From: Acidilobaceae archaeon
GTDB taxonomy: Archaea > Thermoproteota > Thermoprotei_A > Sulfolobales > Acidilobaceae
Length of the DNA: 64,000 nt
Assembly: GCA_027037535.1 (NCBI GenBank)
Contig: JALVZQ010000004.1
Location: 1 to 64,000 of the forward strand
Reading direction: 5' to 3'
Shown here: positions 52,407-62,114 of the stretch, piece after piece
Numbering within the stretch: the first letter of the stretch is position 1
How the letters are laid out: each line of letters opens with the position of its first letter
Made by a program: the position numbers and the translations under genes
The notes under the pieces: model-generated
The model's database searches: none
What the model saw: only the letters and a program-made list of their open reading frames with translations
What the model was told of the DNA's origin: nothing

Positions 52407-54566
52407 ATGATGAGACACCACGTACAGAAACAGGTCAAAGAACAACTAGGAGAAAACTGTGATAAGACGATAGCATTATTAGGTGCACCCAACACGGGGA
52501 AATCCACCCTATTCACGGTTCTCACTAAGAAAACAGTAACAATAGCGAATTGGCCTGGAGTCACAGTAGACATTGAAGTAGGAAAAGTAAGAGTCGAGGA
52601 TAAAACACTCTGCATAATAGATTTGCCGGGAACCTACGGCCTAATACCTACAAGCCCCGAGGAAACGATCGCCCGCCAAATACTAATCCAGGAAAGACCC
52701 GACCTCATAGCAGTCGTCCTCGACCTAAGTCAACCAGAGGCAAGTCTCGGACTCGTAGTGCAAGCTATAGAAGCTTTCCCCGGGAAAATAATTGTAGTAG
52801 GAACAAAGGCGAACTTAGCGCATGCCATGGGATACCATGTAGACACAGAAGCGCTTGGCCACATTCTCAAGGTCAAGGTAGTCAAGACAAGTGCACTAGA
52901 AAACATCGGTATAGAATCCCTCCGCGAAGAACTCCTACAGGAGAAGGGAGGAGGCAGAGTAAGAATAGACTACGGCATACTAGAGGCAACCATCTCTAGA
53001 CTCGAGGAAGACCCTGAAATAGTGGCCGCGGCGGAGAAGCTAGGATATTCTCCCAGATGGATCGCGGTTCAATCACTCTACGGTGATATAAGCCTATTAA
53101 ATGAGCTTGCAAGACTCGGATACACTAGTCTAGTAGAAAGACTAGAAGAAACAAAAACAGATCTAGAGAAGAGACTAGGAATCAGCCTCGACATAGTCAT
53201 AACCGAGCACCGCATATCCTACATAGAGAAAGTGGCAAAACAAGTAATAGTACGCCGGAAACCAGCCAGCACAAGATGGCAACAAATAGCAGACCTATTC
53301 ATGCACCCAGTAATAGGAGTATTCCTAAGCTTCCTAGGCCTACTCGCAACATTCACCATAGTCTTCGCGGTAAACACAGGGTTCCCACTAAACATCATAT
53401 TTGGAAAACTAGGATTCGAACACGCAGCCACAATAATAGAAGAATACAGTATATCAAGCCTACTCGACGGCTTCTTCTCATGGCTAGCCAACACGATCTC
53501 CCAAACAATAGGAGGCCCCCTGGGCAGCCTCATAGGAGACGGAATAATAGGCGGAGTAGGATTCGTAGTGAGCTTCCTACCCCTAATAGCAATGATCTAT
53601 TTCTCAATAGCAATACTCGAGGACTCAGGCCTCGCGGCGAGAATGGCCGTCAGTTTCCACCCACTATTCAAGAAGTTCGGGTTAAGCGGGAGAAGCGTCT
53701 TTCCACTAGTCATGGGGCTAGGATGCAATGTTCCAGCCGTGCTGGCAACAAAGGCCCTAAACGAAGAAGAACGCTTCCGAGCTGCTTTCGCTGTGCCCTT
53801 CATCCCATGCCAGGCAAGAATAGTCGTAATAGCCGCGTTCACAATAACCCTAGTACAAGGAGTACTCCACCAGACGCTTGCCATAAGCATAGTATTCGTT
53901 GAGGCGTTTGTTGCCGCTATAGTTACAAGCCTAATAGCCAGCAGAATAGTACAGCCTAGGCTCTACAAGGATCTTATCCCAGATTACCAGCCAGAGCCAG
54001 AAATACTCATGGAAATACCCCCCGTTCATAGCCCCCACTGGAAAGTTATATGGTGGACTGTAAGAGACAACACCCTGCACTTCCTAAGGAAGGCTGGAAC
54101 AGTGATATTCCTCCTAGCTATCGCCACTTGGGCAATGCTTAACCTTGGGCCCAGCGGTTACGTGACTAGCATAGATGATAGCTTCGGAGCAATAATAGGC
54201 AACTATGCTGGAATGGTCACTCATCTTATCGGCGTAGAGAAAGGAACCGACAGGATACTAGGAATAGCACTTGTAGACGGACTGATAGCCAAGGAAGGAG
54301 TACTTACAGCAATAGCCGTGAGCCTAGGAGGAGAATCACAGAGCATACATAGCGCTATACAAGGACTGGGTCTAACAACCGCACAGAGCATAGCGTATCT
54401 TGTAATGATAAGCCTCTACTTCCCCTGCATAGCTACGCTAGCAGCAATGATAGGTATCGTTAAGTCTAAGAAGCTAGTAGCAGCATATGCCGTGTACTCG
54501 ATCCTCCTAGCAATATTATTCTCTGCCCTAACATACAAGCTGCTACTACTAGTAGGAATACGATAA
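52407..54566 (+). CDS. feoB: Ferrous iron transport protein B
   Basis: A 719-aa Fe(II) transporter. The G domain has G1 GAPNTGKST at 26-34, G3 DLPGTYGL and G4-like GTKAN, then a GDI helical region. The membrane part holds two Gate motifs: GLGCNVPAVLATKALNEEER and the second half LVMISLYFPCIATLAAMIG. GGGAGG precedes the ATG. FeoA is not fused or adjacent; a FeoA-domain gene lies at 57206. A small Cys-rich gene follows 13 nt downstream. Confidence 0.97.
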   Translation: MMRHHVQKQVKEQLGENCDKTIALLGAPNTGKSTLFTVLTKKTVTIANWPGVTVDIEVGKVRVEDKTLCIIDLPGTYGLIPTSPEETIARQILIQERPDLIAVVLDLSQPEASLGLVVQAIEAFPGKIIVVGTKANLAHAMGYHVDTEALGHILKVKVVKTSALENIGIESLREELLQEKGGGRVRIDYGILEATISRLEEDPEIVAAAEKLGYSPRWIAVQSLYGDISLLNELARLGYTSLVERLEETKTDLEKRLGISLDIVITEHRISYIEKVAKQVIVRRKPASTRWQQIADLFMHPVIGVFLSFLGLLATFTIVFAVNTGFPLNIIFGKLGFEHAATIIEEYSISSLLDGFFSWLANTISQTIGGPLGSLIGDGIIGGVGFVVSFLPLIAMIYFSIAILEDSGLAARMAVSFHPLFKKFGLSGRSVFPLVMGLGCNVPAVLATKALNEEERFRAAFAVPFIPCQARIVVIAAFTITLVQGVLHQTLAISIVFVEAFVAAIVTSLIASRIVQPRLYKDLIPDYQPEPEILMEIPPVHSPHWKVIWWTVRDNTLHFLRKAGTVIFLLAIATWAMLNLGPSGYVTSIDDSFGAIIGNYAGMVTHLIGVEKGTDRILGIALVDGLIAKEGVLTAIAVSLGGESQSIHSAIQGLGLTTAQSIAYLVMISLYFPCIATLAAMIGIVKSKKLVAAYAVYSILLAILFSALTYKLLLLVGIR

Positions 54567-54579
54567 GAGGCCGATAACA

Positions 54580-54801
54580 ATGAGCGAGATAAGACTAATA
54601 CTGAGACGAATTAGGGAAGGAGAAGATCCTGTAGACGTACTGGAAAGCATAAAGGATCCGGAAAAGAGGCGACTATATACTTATCTCCTAGCGTCACAAG
54701 GAAAATATCGACTAGTAAAACCTAGGATAGGATGTGACTGCTCCGTGTGTCCTTTTAGAAGGTATTGTACCCTGTCCTTTGTTCCCGGAAAAGGCTCCTA
54801 G
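54580..54801 (+). CDS. Small Cys-rich protein following FeoB (FeoC-like position)
   Basis: A 73-aa protein. A helical N-terminus (IRLILRRIREGEDPVDVLES) is followed by GCDCSVCPFRRYCTLSF, four cysteines in C-x-C-x2-C-x5-C spacing that could hold an Fe-S cluster. The position and cysteines recall FeoC, but there is no clear winged helix. Co-transcribed with feoB. Confidence 0.72.
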   Translation: MSEIRLILRRIREGEDPVDVLESIKDPEKRRLYTYLLASQGKYRLVKPRIGCDCSVCPFRRYCTLSFVPGKGS

Positions 54802-54918
54802 ACCTACACCATCCCACGGTTAAAGTTATCTAAAACGTATAGTTTGCCGCATTGGCAATAAATAAACGCTTGGACCATCAAATCTTACTACTCGATTATA
54901 GTGTGAGGTGTCGTCCTC

Positions 54919-56085
54919 ATGCCAGAGATAGTGCTTCCTCGAAGGATCATATTTGGAGAAGACGCGGGAGAAGGAGTCGTAGGATTGCTTGGTACTCTAG
55001 GTGCTAGGAAAGTACTGGTGGTAACCGACGAGGTGATTAGTAGACTAGAAAAGTACACGCAGCTGATAAGCTCTTTGAAGAATGCAGGTATAGAGGTTGT
55101 CGAGTATAGGAGCGTTCCGCCTGAGCCTCCTGTCGAGATAGGAGAAGAAATCGCACAGTCTGCAGGAGACCACGTGGACGTTATCTTGGCCGTAGGAGGT
55201 GGTAGCGTTATAGACGCTGCGAAGGCTGCATTGGTTAAACTGCATAGACCCGATGTAGAGATACGGGACGTGGCTCCTTTCAATATTCTAGGCATAGAGC
55301 TCTCCCGCCCTATACTTGTAGCAGTACCTACCACTGCTGGCACTGGTAGTGATGCAAGTTATGGTATCGTCTTAACCGTCCAGGAAGGAGACCGACACTA
55401 TAAGATGGCTGTAGGTAGCCTCGAGGTCGTCCCCTATTCCTCGGTACTTGATCCTGGGTTCCCTGCAACCGCTCCACACAGGATTAAGGTTGGCGCAGCC
55501 ATAGACATCCTTAGCCATGCCCTAGAGGCATTATCAAGTAATAATAGTAACGTTTTCAGTGATGCTCTCGCGGAGAAAGCTGCTATAATAGTATTCACGG
55601 ATCTAAAGAAGGCCCTGGAGGGAGACGATGAAGCTCTATCGAGGCTCCATCTCGCCGCCACAATGGCGGGTATAGCCTTCACAAATAGTGGCTTGGGACT
55701 GGCTCATGCGATAGCACACTCGCTAGGCGGAGAACTAGGCATACATCACGGAACAATGGTCGGTATTGTGTTACCCCGTGTCGTCGAGTTGAACATGGAG
55801 GACCCTGTTGTCGCCGGGAAACTTGAGAGATTAAAGACTATCCTGGAGAAAGCTTACGGACTACCAGTTAAGGATAGTATTGTAGGACATATTATTGAAC
55901 TTTACAAGAGAGTCGGGCAGCCCACGGGCATAAAGGAACTAGGAGTAACTAGGGATATGTACAATGATATTGTGATGAAAATGAAGGACGAAGTATTCCA
56001 CGATCCCGAGATTGCATACGCCCCCATTATCCCGGATCCTGAGAGACTAGAGAAGATACTCTTGGACATCTACGAGCCACGCTAA
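54919..56085 (+). CDS. Iron-containing alcohol dehydrogenase
   Basis: A 388-aa group III alcohol dehydrogenase. GGGSVIDAAKAALVK is the dinucleotide loop; VPTTAGTGSDASYGIVLT follows. Metal ligands fit D and H in KVGAAIDILSHALEALSS and histidines in GLAHAIAHSLGGELGIHHG. No other dehydrogenase subunit nearby. Substrate unknown. Confidence 0.92.
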   Translation: MPEIVLPRRIIFGEDAGEGVVGLLGTLGARKVLVVTDEVISRLEKYTQLISSLKNAGIEVVEYRSVPPEPPVEIGEEIAQSAGDHVDVILAVGGGSVIDAAKAALVKLHRPDVEIRDVAPFNILGIELSRPILVAVPTTAGTGSDASYGIVLTVQEGDRHYKMAVGSLEVVPYSSVLDPGFPATAPHRIKVGAAIDILSHALEALSSNNSNVFSDALAEKAAIIVFTDLKKALEGDDEALSRLHLAATMAGIAFTNSGLGLAHAIAHSLGGELGIHHGTMVGIVLPRVVELNMEDPVVAGKLERLKTILEKAYGLPVKDSIVGHIIELYKRVGQPTGIKELGVTRDMYNDIVMKMKDEVFHDPEIAYAPIIPDPERLEKILLDIYEPR

Positions 56086-56213
56086 TGCTCTCTAAGCCCA
56101 GTTTTTGCATTTACGTCTACGTCTATAAACGATAAATAATGACTTCAGCGAATCTAATAAGTGACTAGACATATTTCTATGCGATATATCGCTACTCAGA
56201 GGGAGAAGAAGCG

Positions 56214-56630
56214 ATGCCTAAGTTCCCTAGCCCAGAGTGGGCTGAGAAATACTGCGAAGCTTTAAACAGCAATGAGAAATACGAGAAGGCTGGAAAAGGA
56301 TGGGTCTGGCCAATACTCTTTCTCGTGGAGGATCTCCCCGACGACTTGAAGGCCCAGTATCCAGGTAAGCCAGGCTTCATCCTCTATCTCGAGAATGGTA
56401 AATGCAAGAAGGTCGAATGGTACGACGATGCGAGCAGCGCTGATGCCCCCTATGTTTTGTCTGCTAAGTATAAGGATTGGCTGAACATAATAGAGGGCAA
56501 ACTGAATCCTCTCACAGCTATTGTACGTAGGAAGCTAAAACTAGTTAAGGGCGACTATGGTACAGTTATGAGATATCCTATAGCGGCGCTGGAAATGGTG
56601 AGGTCTGCACAGCAGGTTCCTAGAGACTAG
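56214..56630 (+). CDS. SCP2-like (sterol carrier protein 2 fold) protein
   Basis: A 138-aa protein. FPSPEWAEKYCEALNSNEKY at the N-terminus, GFILYLENGKCKKVEWYDD in the sheet and LNPLTAIVRRKLKLVKGDYG at the end match archaeal SCP2-like lipid-carrier proteins. GGGAGAAG precedes the ATG. The paralogue at 23746-24175 has a broken 5' end. Its ligand is unknown. Confidence 0.85.
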   Translation: MPKFPSPEWAEKYCEALNSNEKYEKAGKGWVWPILFLVEDLPDDLKAQYPGKPGFILYLENGKCKKVEWYDDASSADAPYVLSAKYKDWLNIIEGKLNPLTAIVRRKLKLVKGDYGTVMRYPIAALEMVRSAQQVPRD

Positions 56631-57069
56631 GACTTAGCTCTATTTCTCCTCTTTTCTGTAGTACTCCGAGCGCCATCCATGCGACCACTAGTATTAAGAA
56701 TGCTATGCTGAGGCTTAGAACCATTTTCCAATCTAGGTGCCTGACCTCTACAGCGATTATTTCTCTTAGTATTGCTAGAACTGCTGCTTCGATTACTATT
56801 CTTATAGGTAGAACCCTCCTGGATATCGCTGTGAACAAAGTTCTGAGTATATCTATTGATAGTATTAGTAGCAGAATAAGGTCGAGGACCTCCAATATAT
56901 CGTTTTTTGTCGGAAGACTAAAACCCTTCTCTGTCTCCAATACTAATAGAAGAACCTTGACAGATGACAATACAATCATTAATGCCAATATAGCTCCAAG
57001 TATAAGCTCTAATGCTTCAATCGTCGCCCGCATTGCTTTGCCCAGTGAATGGAGTTCTTCACTACCCAT
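56620..57069 (-). CDS. PsiE-family membrane protein
   Basis: A 149-aa protein with four membrane helices (LELILGAILALMIVLSSVKV, ILEVLDLILLLILSIDILR, IRIVIEAAVLAILREIIAVE, LSLSIAFLILVVAWMALGVL). The second and third match the phosphate-starvation-inducible PsiE family. Function unknown; often stress linked. Its end overlaps the SCP2 gene by 11 nt. Confidence 0.8.
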   Translation of the reverse strand: MGSEELHSLGKAMRATIEALELILGAILALMIVLSSVKVLLLVLETEKGFSLPTKNDILEVLDLILLLILSIDILRTLFTAISRRVLPIRIVIEAAVLAILREIIAVEVRHLDWKMVLSLSIAFLILVVAWMALGVLQKRGEIELSPSL

Positions 57070-57205
57070 AGCTTATTTCCTCCTTATAGCCCCGATACTT
57101 CTAATACCCTTATTTCGATTCTCTATGTAGAAAGTATTTCTAATAATATGTGCCTAGTATTAATATTTGTCGTGTTACACATATGGAATATGATGGGGAT
57201 AAGAA

Positions 57206-57631
57206 TTGTATTGGCGTTCCAACTCTTACTATGCCAACTGGTTCGGATGGGGTCGTGGCAGAGGAAGAAAAGGATGGGGTAGAGGCGGCACTATCGGCCC
57301 TGCTCCTCCACAAGTAATTCCATATCAGCCTCCCCAGGGAACAATATCATTGGAACGAGTACCTAGCGGTGCAAAAGTCAAGATAGTCGCCATACTAGCC
57401 GGGTACGGTGCGTCAAGCAGAGCCTATCAGATGGGTCTAGCTCCAGGTACAATAGTAGAAGTCGTAGAGAACAATCTATTATATCCATGGACACCAATAA
57501 TCGTCAACGTCCATGGACTACAAGTAGCCATCGGACGAGGCCTTGCATCAAGAATATTCGTTGAAATATTGGAACAACCAACGGTCCAGCCTAGTAGTGG
57601 ATCCTCTCAGCAAAGCACCCAAAATCAATGA
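57206..57631 (+). CDS. FeoA-domain protein with Gly/Trp/Arg-rich N-terminus
   Basis: A 141-aa protein. Residues 1-25 are W/G/R/K-rich (WFGWGRGRGRKGWGRGG), then a proline-rich linker, then a FeoA/SH3-like domain (SGAKVKIVAILAGYGASSRA, YQMGLAPGTIVEVVENN, VNVHGLQVAIGRGLASRIFV). The C-terminus is Ser/Gln-rich. FeoA domains bind the FeoB G domain, so it may be the missing partner of feoB 2.6 kb upstream. The TTG start follows GGGGAT. Confidence 0.85.
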   Translation: MYWRSNSYYANWFGWGRGRGRKGWGRGGTIGPAPPQVIPYQPPQGTISLERVPSGAKVKIVAILAGYGASSRAYQMGLAPGTIVEVVENNLLYPWTPIIVNVHGLQVAIGRGLASRIFVEILEQPTVQPSSGSSQQSTQNQ

Positions 57632-57673
57632 AGCCAATAGCCATATCTAATCAATTAATTCTCGATTCATAAA

Positions 57674-57700
57674 GATCCCCCGGGCTTCTGTCCCCGGATC
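57674..57700. terminator. GC-rich hairpin between convergent genes
   Basis: GATCC (57674-57678) pairs with GGATC (57696-57700), with GGG/CCC pairing inside around a CTTCTGT loop. It lies between the 3' ends of the FeoA-domain gene and the SPOUT-like gene. No T run follows on the plus strand, so termination is a guess. Confidence 0.4.
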
Positions 57701-57722
57701 TCGTTCTCAGCTTAGGAATATA

Positions 57723-58256
57723 CTAAGGATTCTCTGAAGTCATAATATTATCGAGGTAGATGTTTACTATTGCCCCGGTTACACCCGGAGAATACGGGGC
57801 ACCGAGCACTCCCTTATCTACCATACTATGACTAGCATCAATATATTCTACAAGTATAGGCCCGTTCTCCGCCAGGATCTCCTCTAGCCTAGACTTGGTT
57901 ACCCAGCTCTCCTCAGAATGATATATTACAATTATCACACCTTTATTCATTATTCTAAGATACTCGATAGTTTTATGCTCATAGTCTAGTATTGCTCCGA
58001 GCCCTCGGTGCTTTCCTCGTAGAACTGCGCGTATCCAGCCAGTCCTCGTCTCGTAGTCTGGGCGGAGTTGTCTTAGCCTGTCGCCCGGTGCTAGGAGAGT
58101 ACAGCACCTTAGCTTTACTATTGAGAGGGTGTCTCTCCTTATACCGTGACTTAGTAAGAGAGTATTAGCTATGAATTCTGAGGCCTCATCTAGGCTCCTT
58201 GGCTCGGGGAGATAATGTATACGCTTGTACTTGTCTATATCTAGATTCTGGAGCAT
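57723..58256 (-). CDS. TrmY-like SPOUT methyltransferase (tentative)
   Basis: A 177-aa protein. SEFIANTLLLSHGIRRDTLS and RLRQLRPDYETRTGWIRAVL resemble the first half of the archaeal TrmY/DUF358 family, which methylates pseudouridine 54 of tRNA. The second half (MNKGVIIVIYHSEESWV, GPILVEYIDASHSMVDKGVL) does not clearly show the SAM knot loop, so the assignment is tentative. It starts 8 nt after srp54 and is likely in the same operon. Confidence 0.55.
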   Translation of the reverse strand: MLQNLDIDKYKRIHYLPEPRSLDEASEFIANTLLLSHGIRRDTLSIVKLRCCTLLAPGDRLRQLRPDYETRTGWIRAVLRGKHRGLGAILDYEHKTIEYLRIMNKGVIIVIYHSEESWVTKSRLEEILAENGPILVEYIDASHSMVDKGVLGAPYSPGVTGAIVNIYLDNIMTSENP

Positions 58257-58263
58257 TATTGTA

Positions 58264-59592
58264 TCACTTTATGCCTAGTTTCCTTAGGAGTCTTCTGTCT
58301 CGTTTGAATCGTTTCATCATGGTCCGGAGATTCTTATAGTATGTGAGGAGCTCCTTTACGTCCTCGGTGGAGGTACCGCTTCCGAGAGCTATTCTCCTCA
58401 TACGTCGCCGATTGATTATTTCTGGCCTGTCTAGTTCTTCATAAGTCATGCTCTCAATTATCGCTAGCCAGCGATCTATTTTTTCCTCTCCGAGCCTAGC
58501 CGCTTCATCGCCTAGCTGGGCTGCAAGGCCTAGACCTGGTATCATTTGGAGTATCTTGCTCAGAGGGCCCATTTTCCTCATGCTTTTCAGCTGCCGATAA
58601 ATGATTCTCATGTTTATCTTTCCTTTTAGAATATCCTCGGCTGTCTCTTCGAGCTGTTTTGCCTCTTCCAGTCCTTGTAGTTTTTCTAGTAGCGTTTCTA
58701 GGTCGCCCATGCCTAGGATTCTTGCCACGAAGCGCCGTGGCCTGAATACTTCTAGCTCGTCTAGCTTCTCTCCTGTACCGATGAACTTTATCTGAGCCCC
58801 GGTCGCTGCCACAGCTGAGAGCGCTCCTCCTCCCCTAGCAGTTCCGTCTAGCTTAGTGACTATTAGTGAGCCCACTGGGCTCGCCTCGTGGAATCTCTTT
58901 GCGAGATCGTATGCTTTCTGGCCTATAGCCGCGTCTATTACGAGGATGACCTCGTCTGGCTTTATCTCATTGCTTATCTGCTTCATTTCTTCTAGAAGGC
59001 TTTGCTCTTCTCCGTAGCCGTGTCGGCCCGCTGTGTCCACGATTATTATCTCGGCTCCTCTCTCCTTGAGGAAGCGTACGCCGTTCTTCGCGATTTTTAC
59101 CGCGTCTTTCTCACCGGGCTCTCCATAGAATAGGGCTCCTGCTTTCTCGGCGAGCATCTTTAACTGTTCGTAGGCTCCTGGCCTGTGGGTGTCTGCTGCT
59201 ACTAGTCCTACTTTGTATCCTTTCCTTATATAGAATCTTGCTAGTTTCCCGGCGGTTGTTGTTTTACCGCTTCCCTGTACTCCCATTAGAAGGATTACCC
59301 ATGGCGTCTTTTTGGGCTCGACATCGGGTACCTTGTCTCCTCCGAATAGCTCTGAGAGTTCTTCGTATACTATTTTTATCATCCATTCTCTACGGCTGGC
59401 TCCCGGAGGAGGCTGTTCTTTTAGTGCTCTTTCCTTTATTCTCTTGGTTAACTGGAAGACTAGCCTTACGTTTACGTCTGCCTTTATGAGTTCTCGTTGG
59501 AGATCCTTGATGAATTCCTCAACTGCCTTCTGGTATGTTCCTCCCCCCTTGAGGAACTTGGCGACTGCTTTTCTTACTCCGTCGAGCACCAA
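58264..59592 (-). CDS. srp54: Signal recognition particle GTPase SRP54
   Basis: A 442-aa protein with the N domain (1-95), G domain (G1 GVQGSGKTTTAGKLARF, DTAGRHGYGEE, TKLDGTARGGGA) and Met-rich M domain (about 300-430; KINMRIIYRQLKSMRKMGPL, RRMRRIALGSGTS is the SRP RNA-binding motif). It binds signal sequences and 7S RNA and targets ribosomes to the membrane. Full length. Confidence 0.97.
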   Translation of the reverse strand: MVLDGVRKAVAKFLKGGGTYQKAVEEFIKDLQRELIKADVNVRLVFQLTKRIKERALKEQPPPGASRREWMIKIVYEELSELFGGDKVPDVEPKKTPWVILLMGVQGSGKTTTAGKLARFYIRKGYKVGLVAADTHRPGAYEQLKMLAEKAGALFYGEPGEKDAVKIAKNGVRFLKERGAEIIIVDTAGRHGYGEEQSLLEEMKQISNEIKPDEVILVIDAAIGQKAYDLAKRFHEASPVGSLIVTKLDGTARGGGALSAVAATGAQIKFIGTGEKLDELEVFRPRRFVARILGMGDLETLLEKLQGLEEAKQLEETAEDILKGKINMRIIYRQLKSMRKMGPLSKILQMIPGLGLAAQLGDEAARLGEEKIDRWLAIIESMTYEELDRPEIINRRRMRRIALGSGTSTEDVKELLTYYKNLRTMMKRFKRDRRLLRKLGIK

Positions 59593-59724
59593 TCTCTTAA
59601 TGCACCGTTCATATCATGGCTATCGGGAGAAAATTAAGCTATGGCCTCCTACGGCTACGCGAGTCCTATTGTTTGAGTTTTATATACGGGGACCGTGTGC
59701 ATATCCCTGCTAGGTATAGGAGCA

Positions 59725-61167
59725 GTGTCACGCAGAGTATTGCTGGTGCTAGGAATCGCCTTATTACTGGTACCATTGGCGCTTGGGACCGGATCTATTA
59801 GTGAGTCCAATGAGCCAGTGGACCTCTATAACATTACCTATAAGCCCGTACCGCAGGGCCTAGAGTATTATCCATTGGTGGTATTTGGAGATAATAGGCC
59901 GAGCTGGACGCACTATGTCGAGTATCCAGAGGCTTTCTACAAGATAGTCGATGACATGTACACGATTAATCCAATCGCAGTAATAGGTACAGGAGACCAC
60001 GTAGGCGAGGGACGAACCACAAAGTACCAGGAGCTCTACCGTCTACTAGCTAATCTATCGAATGTTTGGCCTGTTCCTGGAAACCACGATCTGAAATGGC
60101 CGGGCAGCATGAATACCTGGCACAGCATGGTGGGCCCCGATAACTATGTTGTGAACAGGATACCTAACTGGAGCATAATATTCGTTAATCCTCTATCTTA
60201 TAATGTAACAGTATTCAACGAGACCCTACACATGCTCTTCCAACAAGCGATCCATCCCAACAGGATCCTCGTAATCCACTACCCAATATATCCATGGGTA
60301 GACCACAACATCAATTACCTAACTGACGGCGTAGAAAAACAAGAAATACTCCTAAACCTGATCAACCAGTACAATGTCTCACTTGTACTCCAAGGCCACT
60401 GGCATGGATACGCGGAGAAAAAAGTCAACAATACACTATATGTAATAGTCGGGGCATCAGGAGCACCACTCTACAGTGCCCCAACAGACACCGACGCAGA
60501 TCTAATAGCGACACAACTCTACGGATACGCCACCCTACTACTCTACCATAACGGGACCTACAAGCTAGCACCAATATACGTTAACCACGGAGAACTAATA
60601 GTCTACGATATAAACGATACAACAAAGATCATAGTCAACACTAGATACACAATGACACGCCAGCCAGCTACAATACCAGTACAATTAGAAGCAACAATAG
60701 AGAATCAGACAATTAATATCATAGGACTCGTCGAAAGCGGAGGACCACAGGCAGTGATTCTCCAAAACCTAGAAGGAGAAAACCTAACCATACTGGTCAC
60801 ACCAGGCTTCCACAACATAGAAGCCTACATCACAGGACAAGACACAGGACTCTCCCTCTCAATCCTTCCATTATCAAACGAAACCGCCCAGATACTATTA
60901 GAGCAATACCAGGAGCAACAAAACCAGACAACCAGCACGATAACTACAACGACCCAGGCCCTAGAAGAAACAATGCGAGAAACCACATCTCAAATAACAG
61001 CACTAGAAGCGGGAAGCCAAGAAGAAACAACCACTACAACCCAATACCTGGAAGAGTCCGCTACGGCAAGCCAAGAGACAAGATCGCTACTAACCTCAAC
61101 GGAGACAATAATAGCAGCCGCAATAGTACTTGCTGTAATCGCATTCAAACTCATACTTTCAAAGTAA
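59725..61167 (+). CDS. Surface-anchored calcineurin-like metallophosphoesterase
   Basis: A 480-aa protein from GTG 59725 (AGGAG upstream). Signal peptide RVLLVLGIALLLVPLALG. Metal-site motifs VVFGDNRPS, GTGDHVGEG, VPGNHDLKWPG, VIHYPIYPW and LQGHWHGYAEK give the full metallophosphatase set. From about residue 390 a Thr/Gln/Glu-rich stalk (TSTITTTTQALEETM) leads to a C-terminal anchor (TIIAAAIVLAVIAFKLIL). Outside enzyme, likely phosphatase or nucleotidase. Confidence 0.9.
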   Translation: MSRRVLLVLGIALLLVPLALGTGSISESNEPVDLYNITYKPVPQGLEYYPLVVFGDNRPSWTHYVEYPEAFYKIVDDMYTINPIAVIGTGDHVGEGRTTKYQELYRLLANLSNVWPVPGNHDLKWPGSMNTWHSMVGPDNYVVNRIPNWSIIFVNPLSYNVTVFNETLHMLFQQAIHPNRILVIHYPIYPWVDHNINYLTDGVEKQEILLNLINQYNVSLVLQGHWHGYAEKKVNNTLYVIVGASGAPLYSAPTDTDADLIATQLYGYATLLLYHNGTYKLAPIYVNHGELIVYDINDTTKIIVNTRYTMTRQPATIPVQLEATIENQTINIIGLVESGGPQAVILQNLEGENLTILVTPGFHNIEAYITGQDTGLSLSILPLSNETAQILLEQYQEQQNQTTSTITTTTQALEETMRETTSQITALEAGSQEETTTTTQYLEESATASQETRSLLTSTETIIAAAIVLAVIAFKLILSK

Positions 61168-61364
61168 CCAACACCCCCTACTCCAGCCAGGGACCACGTA
61201 TCCCTTCATCCTTTTCTTAACAAACCATATACTAAGCTAGGAGACGTCTCCACCACATAATCTCAGTGATCAGAGAATAGAGCCAAGCTATAAACACCCT
61301 ATCACATAATTCCTCTATGGATGGCTCTCGATCCCTGCACCTAGTAAATTGGAGGTAGACATCC

Positions 61365-62114
61365 TTGGAGAAGACACTTGTAGTAACCGGAGGAAGCCGG
61401 GGGATAGGTCGAGCCATAGTATATAGATTCGCCCGGGAAGGATACAATATCATACTAACCTACAGATCAAACCGCGAAACCGCGCAACAAGTAGCAGAAA
61501 AAGCACAAGAGCTCGGAGCAAGACAAGCTATAGCCATACAACTAGACGTAGGCGATCCCAAGAGCGTGGAGATGTTTGCTAGACAAGTCTCAGAACACTT
61601 CGACTACCTGAACGTTCTTGTAAACAATGCAGGCATACTACAGACACACGGCATAATAGAGACCAGCCTCGAGGAATGGGAGACCACCCTACGAGTAAAC
61701 CTCACAGGAGTCTTCCATGTAACCAAGACTCTGCTCCCACTACTAATCCGGGCGCCCTGGGCATCAATAGTGAACCTAGCAAGCATCGCTGGCGTAACCG
61801 GCAACGTTGTAGCAGGCATAGCCTATTCCGCGAGCAAGGCCGGAGTCGTTGGATTCACTAAGAGGCTTGCCACAGAACTCGCCAAGTACGGGATAAGGGT
61901 GAACGCCGTTGCTCCAAGCTTCGTTGAGACAGACATGGTACGAGAATACCTAGACACCCCGGAGAAACGTGAGAAGGTAAAAAGACTCCATCCACTAGGA
62001 ATAATTATATCACCGGAGGATGTCGCGGAGGCGGTCTACTTCCTCGCCGACCCAGGGCTCTCCCGTGCAATAACAGGCCACGTACTACATGTTAATGCAG
62101 GAAGATACACCTAG
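61365..62114 (+). CDS. Short-chain dehydrogenase/reductase, FabG-like
   Basis: A 249-aa classical SDR. TGGSRGIGRAIVYRFAREGY is the NAD(P) loop, VLVNNAGILQTHG the NNAG motif, and catalytic S, Y, K are in LASIAGVTGNVVAGIAYSAS followed by K. AVAPSFVETDMVREYL follows. Its nearest window paralogue is 51450-52265. Substrate unknown. The stop overlaps that of the convergent pfpI-like gene. Confidence 0.9.
   Translation: MEKTLVVTGGSRGIGRAIVYRFAREGYNIILTYRSNRETAQQVAEKAQELGARQAIAIQLDVGDPKSVEMFARQVSEHFDYLNVLVNNAGILQTHGIIETSLEEWETTLRVNLTGVFHVTKTLLPLLIRAPWASIVNLASIAGVTGNVVAGIAYSASKAGVVGFTKRLATELAKYGIRVNAVAPSFVETDMVREYLDTPEKREKVKRLHPLGIIISPEDVAEAVYFLADPGLSRAITGHVLHVNAGRYT

Noticed and set aside
53276-53902. 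208-aa plus-strand ORF inside feoB
   Set aside because: Arg/His/Ser-rich shadow frame of feoB.
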